From an uncultured Lachnospiraceae bacterium (lineage in GTDB: Bacteria; Bacillota; Clostridia; Lachnospirales; Lachnospiraceae), in NCBI GenBank assembly GCA_900315055.1, contig OMXP01000019.1:1-40334 (forward strand): a DNA stretch of 40,334 nt. The letters run 5' to 3'. The stretch's first letter is position 1; the number at the start of each line of letters is the position of its first letter. This document shows positions 31,377-39,194 of this stretch, piece by piece. The notes beneath the pieces are model-generated. The model made no database searches, was not told where the DNA came from, and worked only from the letters and a program-made list of their open reading frames with translations. A program made the position numbers and the translations under genes.

Positions 31377-33180
31377 GTCCGGAACGTCCTCCGTTCTTCT
31401 TTGCATTCGGGTTTGACGCATCGGGTGCGCCGCCGTTTGTGCCGCCTCCTGCATTACCGCCGTTGCCGCCGCGTCTTCCCTGCGGTCTTTGCTTCTCCGT
31501 CTTCTCCTGTCCGGAAGCGTTCTGGGATCCGGATCCTGCAGGAGCTCCCTGCTGAGATCCTCCCTGGGATCTGGAGTCCGGTCCGTTCTTTCTTTGCGGT
31601 CTGCGTCTTCTCTTTTCCCTCGGATCGCGCTCTGGCTTTCCCGTTTTCTCCGGTGAAGGCTGCGCATCCGGCGCTGCCTGTGCCGTAAAGTCCGCTGCCG
31701 CGAAGTCGTGGTCCTTCGGAGCCTGAGACGCTGCATGGTCCGCCGTGTGGTCGACGCGCTTTGCCACGTGCTCGTCGTTTCTTGTAAATCTCGGCTTTGC
31801 CTGACCTCTCTTTCTGCGGCGCAGGATGGTCAGATCCTTGGCGTCGTACTCGTGCAGTTCCTTCTCGTCGTTGACCTCGACGATGATGCGCACCTTCTGC
31901 CGGAGGATGTTGATGTTCTCGACGTCTCCGGTCAGGCCGTCCGAGGCCTGCACCTCATCGCCGATATGCGGCAGCTGGCGGTTCAGCTCCTCGTAGGTTT
32001 CCTCCTCGTTCTTGAGGCAGCACATGAGACGCCCGCACACACCGGAGATCTTCGCCGGGTTGAGCGAGAGGTTCTGCTCCTTGGCCATCTTGATGGAAAC
32101 CGGCGCAAAGTCGGACAGATAGGTGTGGCAGCAAAGAGGTCTTCCGCAGGATCCGTACCCGCCGAGGATCTTGGTCTCATCTCGCACGCCGATCTGGCGA
32201 AGCTCGATTCTCGTGTGAAACACCCCTGCAAGATCGCGCACGAGATCGCGGAAATCGACGCGCTCCTCGGACGTGAAGTAGAAGAGAATCTTGTTGTTGT
32301 CAAAGGTGTACTCGGCATCGATGAGCTTCATGTTGAGGCCGTGCTGACGGATCTTCTGCTGGCAGATCTTATAGGCTTCATGCTCCTTCTGCCGGTTCAC
32401 CTCATGCCGGTCGATGTCGTCCTGATCCGCGATGCGGACGATCCTGCGGGGTCTGACCCGGAACTTCTTCAGGTCGATCTTCATCGGGTTGTTGACGCAG
32501 GTGCCGAACTCCCGGCCGCGGGACACCTCGACGATGACGGGGACGCCCGCCCGAACCTGAAAGTCCCCTGCCTGGAAGTAGTAGATGCGCCCCGCTCTGC
32601 GGAACCGGACGCCGACCACCAGGGCAGGCTCCGGGGTATACCCGGGCTCCTGATCGTTCTCCTGTGTCTGCTCTTCGGGCTCTGCTTCTTCCGGCTCATC
32701 GATGTCGTCCTCGATGCCGCCTTCCTTCTCGTCCTGTTCCTTCTCCTCGAGGGCCTCGAGCTCCTGTTCCTCCTCGGCGGACGTCTCCTCCTCCGCTGCA
32801 GGCTCCACCTCGGCGTCCTCGTTCTCTTCGAGGACTTCCTCTTCCTGATCTTCCGTATCAGTGTCTTCTGTCTTTGTCTCCTCGGCAGGCCCGGTAAGCG
32901 CCTTCTTCTGAGGCGCGGCAGGCAGGTTCTTCTCCGTGGTGACCTTCAGGGTAAAGGTCGCCTCTTTCCGGAGAACTTCTCCGTCCTGTTCCTCTTTTCT
33001 CGTCGCATTGACGTAATAGGATGTCCTGTCCGCGTCCTTCGTCAGGATCTGCCCCTGCTTCGTGATCGCGTCATGGGCCTCCTTTGCCTTCTGCACGGCC
33101 TTCGGATCATCGAGAATGCCGTCGAGGATCTCATCTACGGAGAAGGCACTGGACTGACTGTTCTTTTCTTCGTTATCCAT
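31267..33180 (-). CDS. ricT: RicT/PSP1 family protein with long charged tails, 637 aa
   Basis: The PSP1 core is at about residues 185-456, with the cysteines of RicT: GSCGRPLCC (Cys345, 350, 351) and GVCGRLMCC (Cys382, 387, 388). In Bacillus RicT (YaaT, about 275 aa) joins the RicAFT complex, which binds Fe-S clusters and supports RNase Y processing. Two extensions make this protein more than twice as long: residues 100-180 are Glu/Asp-rich, and residues 457-637 are Arg/Gly/Asn/Gln-rich with RGG-like repeats (GRRGGNGGN, GHGRRGHGRRGQG). These look disordered and of opposite charge. Neighbours holB and the TrmN6-like gene are the classic ones. The ribosome site is weak, 12 nt after holB. Confidence 0.88.
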   Translation of the reverse strand: MDNEEKNSQSSAFSVDEILDGILDDPKAVQKAKEAHDAITKQGQILTKDADRTSYYVNATRKEEQDGEVLRKEATFTLKVTTEKNLPAAPQKKALTGPAEETKTEDTDTEDQEEEVLEENEDAEVEPAAEEETSAEEEQELEALEEKEQDEKEGGIEDDIDEPEEAEPEEQTQENDQEPGYTPEPALVVGVRFRRAGRIYYFQAGDFQVRAGVPVIVEVSRGREFGTCVNNPMKIDLKKFRVRPRRIVRIADQDDIDRHEVNRQKEHEAYKICQQKIRQHGLNMKLIDAEYTFDNNKILFYFTSEERVDFRDLVRDLAGVFHTRIELRQIGVRDETKILGGYGSCGRPLCCHTYLSDFAPVSIKMAKEQNLSLNPAKISGVCGRLMCCLKNEEETYEELNRQLPHIGDEVQASDGLTGDVENINILRQKVRIIVEVNDEKELHEYDAKDLTILRRRKRGQAKPRFTRNDEHVAKRVDHTADHAASQAPKDHDFAAADFTAQAAPDAQPSPEKTGKPERDPREKRRRRPQRKNGPDSRSQGGSQQGAPAGSGSQNASGQEKTEKQRPQGRRGGNGGNAGGGTNGGAPDASNPNAKKNGGRSGHGRRGHGRRGQGQGAGAAGGENRRPAESGSSDHSES

Positions 33181-33192
33181 GTATCTTGCTTT

Positions 33193-34230
33193 CTAACTCA
33201 AGGCGTCCCGCATCGACAGGAGCATCAGCTCACAGGTCATCACGGGATCACCGTTTCTTGCTCTTCGCTCTCTGGCGTTTGAGACGGCAAGGCGAAGCCT
33301 TTCCACCTGATCAAATGTCAGAAACGACTCATTTTCCACAGTATGATTACTATACGTTATCAGGGAATGGAAAATCAAGGACGGGGCATTTGCAAGGCCT
33401 GCCGCAAGGTCCCTCACATACATTTCCGCAAGAAAGTAGAACTCTTCCTCCGCGTCAAAGTCCGCATCCGTCCCCAGGATCCTTGCTGATGCAAGGGACA
33501 GATCCCCGGCACTCTTTTTGGGCAGGTCCCGGAAAAGCTCCGTCACCTGCCGGAAGAACTCCTCATAGTTCTCACTCTGCGAAAGAAGGCGCGCCCGCCC
33601 GGGATTTCCGTTTGCAAGAGAAGCGTACCGGTGCGCCTTTTTCGGATCGATGCCGCGGGATACGAGATCCTTCTCGATAAGGTCCGACGACACCGCCTGC
33701 AGGCGCAGGGTCACGCTCCTCGACAGCACCGTCGGCAGAAGGCCGTCCGTACTGCCCGCAAGAAGCAGCAGCACCGCGTAGGCGGGCGGCTCCTCGAGGG
33801 TCTTTAACAGCGCATTCTGGGCCTGTGCCCCCATCTTGTCGGCAAGGGGCAGGATGTAGACCTTGTGGTCCGCATAGTAGGGAAGGATCGCCACGGAATC
33901 CCTCATGCGCCGTATGTCATCAACCCCCGGGGGCTTCATCTTCCCGGTCTTCGGATCGACGTTCCGGACGGTGATGAGGTCCGGATTTGCCCCCGACTTT
34001 GCCTGATGGCAGGAGCGGCACTCCCCGCAGGCCTCGAGAAACCCGTCCCGCTCCACCGGGTGCTCGCAAAGAAGCGCCGCGCCGAAGGCCTCGGCCAGCT
34101 CATGCCTGCCGGATCCTGCGTCTCCAGTGAGGATCATCGCATGCAGAATTCGCCCGGTCCGCACCATGTCCGAGAGATGCCCCGCGGCTCTCTTCTGTCC
34201 TGTGACGTTGTGGAAAAACAGCTCTCCCAT
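33193..34230 (-). CDS. holB: DNA polymerase III delta' subunit, 345 aa
   Basis: Clamp-loader delta' subunit. The P-loop is degenerate as expected (TGDAGSGRHELA, residues 35-46, no GKT). The zinc-binding cysteines are 55, 68, 71 and 74 (CGECRSC), followed by GVDDIRRMRDSV, ILPLADKMGAQAQNALLKTLEEPP (sensor region) and LPTVLSRS, which carries the SRC-like motif of the family. It starts in a 1-nt overlap (TGATG) with the guanylate-kinase-like gene, and ricT follows, as in Bacillus. Confidence 0.93.
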   Translation of the reverse strand: MGELFFHNVTGQKRAAGHLSDMVRTGRILHAMILTGDAGSGRHELAEAFGAALLCEHPVERDGFLEACGECRSCHQAKSGANPDLITVRNVDPKTGKMKPPGVDDIRRMRDSVAILPYYADHKVYILPLADKMGAQAQNALLKTLEEPPAYAVLLLLAGSTDGLLPTVLSRSVTLRLQAVSSDLIEKDLVSRGIDPKKAHRYASLANGNPGRARLLSQSENYEEFFRQVTELFRDLPKKSAGDLSLASARILGTDADFDAEEEFYFLAEMYVRDLAAGLANAPSLIFHSLITYSNHTVENESFLTFDQVERLRLAVSNARERRARNGDPVMTCELMLLSMRDALS

Positions 34231-34826
34231 CAGTGCTCCCCGTATGATCGAATAAAGGCGGCAAGCTCTGCCGTGCAGGCATCAAGGTCGTTGTTGACAA
34301 AGCGCCTCGTGATGCCGGCAGAAACAAGGTTCTCCTCCGAAAAGTCCTTCTGATCGGCAAGAAAGCGCCGGCACATCTCCTCATAGTGCGGTGTCTTCTG
34401 TGCTCTTTCCCGATGAAGCGCTCTTTCAAGCCGCTCCCCGTCGTCAAGCTCGATGTAGAGGGGAACAACGCTCTCCCCGCCGAGGGCTACCCTGAGTGTG
34501 AGGTATGACTCCAGCGTCTCAATCGCAAGGACCGATCCCTTCGACAGATCGAGCTGCCTGTCTTTTACCGTGTAGTAGTACCAGGGCCCCGCGATCGTCT
34601 GATAGCAGCGGGACTCGAGAACCAGTCCCCTGTCCTTCAGGGACTGATATTCCTTAACGCCTGTAAAGAAGTACTCCCGTCCGTTCTCCTCCCCGTCCCG
34701 CATCGGGCGGGTGGTATAGGGAACGAGGGGACGAAGGGACAGTCCCCTGTCCCGAAGGAGTTCTTCATAGATCGTATCCTTGCCGGATGCGCTTTTTCCC
34801 ATGAGACAGAACAGCCTGCCGCTCAT
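34230..34826 (-). CDS. Guanylate kinase-like protein, 198 aa
   Basis: P-loop GKSASGKDT (residues 10-18), then SLRPLVPYTTRPMRDGEENGREYFF, which is the GMP-binding signature of guanylate kinases, and FLADQKDFSE. Lid residues are less conserved than in standard Gmk, so it may be a paralogue of the housekeeping enzyme. It stands first in the holB-ricT run, the place usually held by thymidylate kinase (tmk). An extended -10 promoter (TGG-TAGAAT) lies directly upstream; GGAG lies 8 nt before the ATG. Confidence 0.82.
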   Translation of the reverse strand: MSGRLFCLMGKSASGKDTIYEELLRDRGLSLRPLVPYTTRPMRDGEENGREYFFTGVKEYQSLKDRGLVLESRCYQTIAGPWYYYTVKDRQLDLSKGSVLAIETLESYLTLRVALGGESVVPLYIELDDGERLERALHRERAQKTPHYEEMCRRFLADQKDFSEENLVSAGITRRFVNNDLDACTAELAAFIRSYGEH

Positions 34827-34858
34827 ACCCTGCTCCTTTTTCTCTGAATTCCGGAATC

Positions 34859-34867
34859 ATTCTACCA
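34859..34867 (-). promoter_or_regulatory. Extended -10 promoter of the guanylate kinase-holB-sbcC run
   Basis: Minus strand TGG-TAGAAT, only 3-6 nt behind the T run of the pyk terminator; no -35 hexamer is recognisable. Confidence 0.55.
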
Positions 34868-34869
34868 CA

Positions 34870-34908
34870 GAAAAAGAGCCTCCCGGGGCATACGCTCCGG
34901 AAAGCTCT
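34870..34908 (-). terminator. Terminator of pyk
   Basis: Minus strand: AGAGCTTTCCGG ... CCGGGAGGCTCT followed by five T, about 65 nt after the pyk stop. Confidence 0.78.
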
Positions 34909-34926
34909 GGAATCATGTCTTACTTC

Positions 34927-34980
34927 GGTAACAACCTGCAGCTGGAAACCAAACTGCTTGCCAGTTTGGTTTTTGTTACC
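34927..34980. repeat. Long inverted repeat at the pyk stop codon
   Basis: Outer arms GGTAACAA/TTGTTACC (34927-34934, 34973-34980) and inner arms AAACCAAACT/AGTTTGGTTT (34946-34955, 34963-34972), together 18 bp with a 7-nt loop and an 11-nt bulge. The pyk TAA (34978-34976) lies in the outer arm. Confidence 0.9.
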
Positions 34981-36394
34981 AGACCTCGATCACGCGGATC
35001 ATGTTGGTGTTGCCGGATACGCCCAGCGGCACGCCGGCGGTCAGGACGATGCGGTCGCCGCTCTTGACGCAGCCCGCTTCCTTTGCGCGGTTCACGGCCG
35101 CCTCAAAGAGCAGATCGGCACTCGGCTCCTCCTTGATCATCAGGGGCTTGATGTCGAACAGAAGGTTCATCTGGCGCGCCACCTGGGCCTTTGTGGAGCA
35201 GGCGATGATCGGGCAGGTCGGGCGGTAGCCGGAGAGTCTCTTTGCGGTAAAGCCCGAGATCGTGACCGTGATGATGGCATCGGCCTTGATGTCGTCCGCG
35301 ATCTGCACGGTCGCGTGGGAGATCGCCGTGGTGATATCGCTGGAATCATCGATGTGGCGGTTCTGCATGCGGGATGCGTAGTCGATGTCGGACTCGGTTC
35401 TCTCTGCGATGCGGCTCATCGTTGCCACCGCCTCCACCGGATACTTGCCGTTTGCGGACTCTCCGGAGAGCATGATGGCCGTGGTGCCGTCATAGATGGC
35501 GTTTGCAACGTCCGTGGTCTCGGCTCTGGTCGGTCTCGGGTTGTGGATCATGGAGTCGAGCATCTGGGTTGCGGTGACGCACTGCTTGCCCATGCGCTCT
35601 GCCATGCGGATCATCTTCTTCTGCAGCACCGGGACGTCCTCGAGGGGCACCTCGACTCCGAGGTCGCCGCGCGCGACCATGATGCCGTCCGCGACCTCGA
35701 GGATCTCCTTGAGGTTCTCGACGCCCTGCACGGACTCGATCTTTGCGATGATCTTGATGTTCTGTCCGCCGTGCTCGCCCAGGATGTGGCGCATCTCGCG
35801 GATATCGGAGGCGGTTCTCGTGAAGCTTGCCGCAACGTAGTCAAAGCCGGTTTCGCACCCGAAGATCAGATCGTCCCTGTCCTGCGGGCTGATGAACGGC
35901 ATCGACAGGTTTGCCCCGGGGACGTTGACGCCCTTGTGGTTCGAGATCTTGCCGCCGTTGCGCACGGTGCAGACGATGTCCGTGTCCGTGACCTCATCGA
36001 CGCTCATGCCGATGAGACCGTCATCGATGAGGATGGTGCCGCCGACCGTCACATCCTGCGGAAGGCCCTTGTAGGAGATGGAGCAGCGGGTCTCATCGCC
36101 CAGGATCTCCTCGGTGGTCAGGGTGAACTTCTGACCGGCCTTGAGTTCCACGGAGCCGTCCTTGAAATCGCGCAGGCGGATCTCCGGCCCCTTGGTGTCC
36201 AGGAGGGTGGCGACCGGAAGATTCAGCTTCTCGCGCATCTTCAGCACCTTGTCAAAGCGCTCCTTGTGCTCCTTGTGGGAGCCATGGGAAAAATTGAAGC
36301 GGGCGACATTCATGCCGGCCTGCATCAGTTTGCCGATGGTCTCCTCGTCATTGCTCGAAGGTCCGAGTGTGCAGATGATCTTGGTCTTTCTCAT
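34976..36394 (-). CDS. pyk: Pyruvate kinase, 472 aa
   Basis: Converts PEP and ADP to pyruvate and ATP. Landmarks: RKTKIICTLGPSS, MNVARFNFSHG, LLDTKGPEIR, IIAKIESVQGVENL (catalytic Lys and metal Glu), MVARGDLGVE, TATQMLDSMI-NPRPTRAE and LSGESANGKYPVEAV. Length is the short form without the extra C-terminal PEP-utiliser domain of Bacillus Pyk. ATG 36394 follows GGAGG by 5 nt. Promoter TGC-TAGAAT is at 36497-36489, giving a leader of about 90 nt. It is divergent from the flavodiiron gene. Confidence 0.97.
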   Translation of the reverse strand: MRKTKIICTLGPSSNDEETIGKLMQAGMNVARFNFSHGSHKEHKERFDKVLKMREKLNLPVATLLDTKGPEIRLRDFKDGSVELKAGQKFTLTTEEILGDETRCSISYKGLPQDVTVGGTILIDDGLIGMSVDEVTDTDIVCTVRNGGKISNHKGVNVPGANLSMPFISPQDRDDLIFGCETGFDYVAASFTRTASDIREMRHILGEHGGQNIKIIAKIESVQGVENLKEILEVADGIMVARGDLGVEVPLEDVPVLQKKMIRMAERMGKQCVTATQMLDSMIHNPRPTRAETTDVANAIYDGTTAIMLSGESANGKYPVEAVATMSRIAERTESDIDYASRMQNRHIDDSSDITTAISHATVQIADDIKADAIITVTISGFTAKRLSGYRPTCPIIACSTKAQVARQMNLLFDIKPLMIKEEPSADLLFEAAVNRAKEAGCVKSGDRIVLTAGVPLGVSGNTNMIRVIEVW

Positions 36395-36488
36395 TCCGTC
36401 CTCCAGTTTTCTTCTGATCTGATTTCTGTTCTTCTCAAAAATGGGTACGCTGAACATTAACACGCGCCCTGCCGATTGGCAATGATTT

Positions 36489-36497
36489 ATTCTAGCA
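36489..36497 (-). promoter_or_regulatory. Extended -10 promoter of pyk
   Basis: Minus strand TGC-TAGAAT; no good -35. It lies about 75 bp from the divergent flavodiiron promoter, so one regulator could reach both. Confidence 0.6.
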
Positions 36498-36567
36498 CCT
36501 GAAGGGGTCTGTCCGCTGAAAAATTTGGGTAAACCGCAGCCCGCGTCCGCCATCCTTTGCTCTCACA

Positions 36568-36576
36568 TGTTATACT
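36568..36576 (+). promoter_or_regulatory. Extended -10 promoter of the flavodiiron gene
   Basis: TGT-TATACT with no clear -35; leader of about 50 nt to ATG 36631. Confidence 0.6.
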
Positions 36577-36630
36577 TTTGGACGGAAAAACCGGAAGTTC
36601 AATTTCCTTATATTTTTTGGAGGTTACGGA

Positions 36631-37833
36631 ATGATTCTTACACGTGAGGTTGCACAGGATACCGTCTGGATCGGCGCGTCCGACCGCAGACTTGAACTCT
36701 TTGAAAACCTGTTCCCGCTCCCGAACGGCGTCTCCTACAACAGCTACGTGGTCCTCGATGAGAAGATCACCCTGTTTGATACCGCCGATGTCTCCGTCGC
36801 GGAGCAGTACTGGGAGAATCTCGATGCGGTGCTTGCCGGCAGAAAGCCCGAGTACCTGGTGATCCTGCACATGGAGCCGGATCACTGCTCGCAGATCGCC
36901 CACGTCGTTCGTGCCTTCCCCGACATCACGCTGGTCGGCGGCATGAAGACCTTCACCTTCCTGTATCAGTTCTTCCCGGAGCTGAAGGATCAGAAGAAGC
37001 TCGTGGTCAGGGAGGGCGATACCCTGACGACCGGAAAGCACACCTTCGCCTTCGTCTGCGCTCCGATGGTCCACTGGCCGGAGGTCATGATGGCCCTCGA
37101 TACCACGACCGGTGCCCTCTACTCGGCAGATGCCTTCGGCACCTTTGGCGCCCTTGAGGATTCCATCTTCGCGGACGACTATGATTTCGAGCACAAGTAC
37201 CTCGACGAGGCACGCCGCTACTATGCAAACATCGTCGGCAAGTACGGCCAGCAGGTCCAGATGGTCCTGAAGAAGGCGGCAAACCTTCCGATTAAGGAAA
37301 TCCTGCCTCTCCACGGCCCCGTCTGGAGAAAGGCCGACGGCATCGCCTGGTTCATCGACAAGTATCAGAAGTGGAGCACCTACACGCCGGAGACCGACGA
37401 GGCAATCGTTGTCTACAACAGCCTCTACGGCCACACCGCAAGCGCTGCGGAGACGTTTGCCACCCTCTACCGCGAAAAGACCGGCACGAGAGTCACCGTC
37501 TATGACGTCAGCAAGACCGATGTCTCCTACCTCATCAGCGAAGTCTGGCGCTGCAAAAAGGTGGTGCTCTTTGCCGCAACCTACAACAACGGCATCTATC
37601 CGAAGATGCTCGGCTTCATCGATGACATGGGTTCCCTTGCCGTGCAGAACCGCACCTTTGCGATCGCGCAGAACGGCACCTGGGCTCCGGTCGCCGGAAA
37701 GCTCATCGCTGACAAGCTCTCCGCCTTCAAGAACGTGACCCTCGTCGAAAACATGTTTACGTTCAAGTCCGCCCTGCACAGGGAGGATCAGCCCGCCCTG
37801 GAGCAGTTCGTTGAGGACGTCGCGAACGCATAA
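36631..37833 (+). CDS. fprA: Flavodiiron protein (FprA-type A-type flavoprotein), 400 aa
   Basis: Reduces oxygen to water (or NO) in anaerobes. The diiron ligands fall at the positions of Moorella FprA: His80, Glu82, Asp84, His85 (HMEPDH), His148 (VHWPE), Asp167 (SADAFG) and His228 (LHGPVW). The C-terminal flavodoxin domain starts at about residue 256, with the FMN loop NSLYGHTASAAE. Normal length; no fused rubredoxin or reductase domain, so it needs an external electron donor. GGAGG (36619-36623) lies 7 nt before ATG. Monocistronic, divergent from pyk. Confidence 0.95.
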   Translation: MILTREVAQDTVWIGASDRRLELFENLFPLPNGVSYNSYVVLDEKITLFDTADVSVAEQYWENLDAVLAGRKPEYLVILHMEPDHCSQIAHVVRAFPDITLVGGMKTFTFLYQFFPELKDQKKLVVREGDTLTTGKHTFAFVCAPMVHWPEVMMALDTTTGALYSADAFGTFGALEDSIFADDYDFEHKYLDEARRYYANIVGKYGQQVQMVLKKAANLPIKEILPLHGPVWRKADGIAWFIDKYQKWSTYTPETDEAIVVYNSLYGHTASAAETFATLYREKTGTRVTVYDVSKTDVSYLISEVWRCKKVVLFAATYNNGIYPKMLGFIDDMGSLAVQNRTFAIAQNGTWAPVAGKLIADKLSAFKNVTLVENMFTFKSALHREDQPALEQFVEDVANA

Positions 37834-37842
37834 GGAGTCCGT

Positions 37843-37866
37843 GCTGATATCTGAAATCAGCCGTTT
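37843..37866 (+). terminator. Weak terminator after the flavodiiron gene
   Basis: GCTGAT-atctgaa-ATCAGC followed by CGTTTT; short stem and short T run. Confidence 0.5.
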
Positions 37867-37906
37867 TATGGAATCCAACGATTGATCACGGAGTCGTTAC
37901 ATAAGT

Positions 37907-37953
37907 AAAAGCCGGAGAAAAGCATCTGTGACAGAGCTTTTCCCCGGCTTTTG
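37907..37953. terminator. Bidirectional terminator between fprA and the DUF3021 gene
   Basis: AAAAGCCGGaGAAAAGC ... GCTTTTCcCCGGCTTTT gives a strong stem, with T runs on either strand. It serves the flavodiiron gene from the left and the LytTR-DUF3021 pair from the right. Confidence 0.88.
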
Positions 37954-38019
37954 CCATATGCGCTGCCAGCCCATCTCCTCTCGATCTGCTCCCCGGCGCC
38001 GCAAATCCAGATCGTATCC

Positions 38020-38047
38020 CTGCCCTCTGGCCTTTGTCAGAGGGCAG
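38020..38047. repeat. Perfect hairpin after the DUF3021 gene
   Basis: CTGCCCTCTG (38020-38029) and CAGAGGGCAG (38038-38047), 8-nt loop, 11 nt past the DUF3021 stop and without a T run. Probably a second 3' stem of that mRNA. Confidence 0.7.
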
Positions 38048-38057
38048 AAAGGCTGTG

Positions 38058-38558
38058 CTATTGTCCGCCCTTTGTTCCGGCGCCTTTCTCAAGTTCCTCA
38101 TTCATTCTGTCCACACTTTTTCTTGCGGAAAGCGCCAGCAGGCACCAGATACCGGCATAAATCGCAAAGAAGATGCCGAAGTAGGAGAGCACGCCCGCCG
38201 TGGTATGGGTCATCCAGTGCATCAGCCAGGCGATCGGAAATGTTGCCCCGGAGCAGATCACAAGGTGCACGAGGGTCTGCTTCAGAAGGCTCCAGTCCAG
38301 CGTCCAGATAAGCCCCGCACCGCCAAAGGCCGCGCCGTAGAGCAGGTCAAACAGTGTCTGCAGAATTATCGCTTTGAGCTCTGAACCGCACGCTGAGACA
38401 AGATCCGGACTGACCGGGTAATAATTTCCGTCCCCGATGATGGCAGAGATGAAAACCGTGATCAGGGTGCTGGCGGCGACCCCGATGAGAGCGCCGGTAA
38501 GGCACCGTATGACAAGGATTTCCCCGATTGCTTTTTCCTGCTTTGCCTGTTTACTCAT
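38058..38558 (-). CDS. DUF3021 family membrane protein, 166 aa
   Basis: Four hydrophobic helices (about residues 17-41, 60-82, 93-113 and 120-142) and a charged C-terminus, the layout of DUF3021 proteins, which occur as partners of LytTR regulators. In streptococcal pairs such as HdrRM and BrsRM the membrane protein restrains the regulator; a similar role is inferred here. AGGAGG lies 6 nt before ATG 38558, 13 nt after the regulator gene. The longer frame overlaps the regulator and is unlikely. Confidence 0.8.
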   Translation of the reverse strand: MSKQAKQEKAIGEILVIRCLTGALIGVAASTLITVFISAIIGDGNYYPVSPDLVSACGSELKAIILQTLFDLLYGAAFGGAGLIWTLDWSLLKQTLVHLVICSGATFPIAWLMHWMTHTTAGVLSYFGIFFAIYAGIWCLLALSARKSVDRMNEELEKGAGTKGGQ

Positions 38559-38571
38559 GACATTCCTCCTC

Positions 38572-39012
38572 TCACATGCCAAGCATCCGCTTGATCTTCG
38601 GCACGTAGCGCCTCGAAACAAAGGTTTTGGTACCATCCGTCAGGATGACGCAGATCGTTCCTGTAAAGCTCAGGTCAAAGTGCTGCACCTTCTTCAGGCT
38701 GATGATCTCCGAATTCGAAATCCGAACGAAGGAGAAGCTCCCAAGCCGCTCCTCGAGCTCATAGAGCCTGAAGTGCAGCTGATATTCCCCAAAGTCCGTT
38801 CCCGCATAAACCCTGCCATTTTGGGCATAGATCCGCAGGATTTTCTCCGGCGAAAGCACCCGCACCGTGTCGTCCCGAAAGCCTGCGAGCATCTGCTGTT
38901 TCTCCTTCGAGAGCTTCTGAAGGATCTCCTCCACCTCCCCTGTCATCTGGTCGGACACAATGATGACCTCCGGCTCTCTGATGTTCTTCTCGATGCGGAC
39001 ACTGACTTTCAT
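38572..39012 (-). CDS. LytTR-domain DNA-binding regulator, 146 aa
   Basis: Residues 48-146 form a LytTR domain (DTVRVLSPEKILRIYAQNGRVYAGT, FRLYELEERLGSFSFVRISNSEIISLKKVQHF, GTKTFVSRRYVPKIKRML). There is no receiver domain, so it is not a classical response regulator. The N-terminal 45 residues are a short charged segment seen in LytTR-DUF3021 pairs. AAGGAG lies 6 nt before ATG 39012. A direct repeat with a 21-nt period (39084-39113) upstream is a likely self-binding site. Confidence 0.88.
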   Translation of the reverse strand: MKVSVRIEKNIREPEVIIVSDQMTGEVEEILQKLSKEKQQMLAGFRDDTVRVLSPEKILRIYAQNGRVYAGTDFGEYQLHFRLYELEERLGSFSFVRISNSEIISLKKVQHFDLSFTGTICVILTDGTKTFVSRRYVPKIKRMLGM

Positions 39013-39083
39013 GTAGCACTCCTTTCCTTCTTCCTTACGCTGTTATCCTAGGCGATGAGGGGGCTGATTTCCACCTTTTTGCG

Positions 39084-39113
39084 ACAGACGGTTGTCTTCG
39101 GCACACAGTCGGT
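39084..39113 (-). promoter_or_regulatory. Predicted LytTR binding site
   Basis: Minus strand: ACCGACTGT (39113-39105), 12 nt, ACCGTCTGT (39092-39084). Two 9-bp direct repeats spaced 12 bp apart are the classic LytTR site geometry. It lies about 75-100 nt before the regulator's ATG, upstream of a weak promoter (TGGAAA, 18 nt, TAGGAT), as expected for activation. Confidence 0.65.
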
Positions 39114-39149
39114 ATCCGCAAAACGGGCAGCGTGTGCACAGACAAAGGA

Positions 39150-39180
39150 GGCGTGCCACTCACAATGGGGTGTGCACGCC
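39150..39180 (-). terminator. Terminator-like hairpin after the DUF3048 gene
   Basis: GGCGTGC (39150-39156) and GCACGCC (39174-39180) with partly paired interior; tail TCCTTTG has few T. It lies 14 nt past the stop at 39195. Confidence 0.5.
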
Positions 39181-39194
39181 TTCGGTTTATTCTG

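Noticed and set aside
31377..31736. N-terminal extension of the TrmN6-like methyltransferase
   Set aside because: It is the antiphase reading of the Gly/Arg-rich ricT tail, with repetitive Arg codons and no family resemblance.
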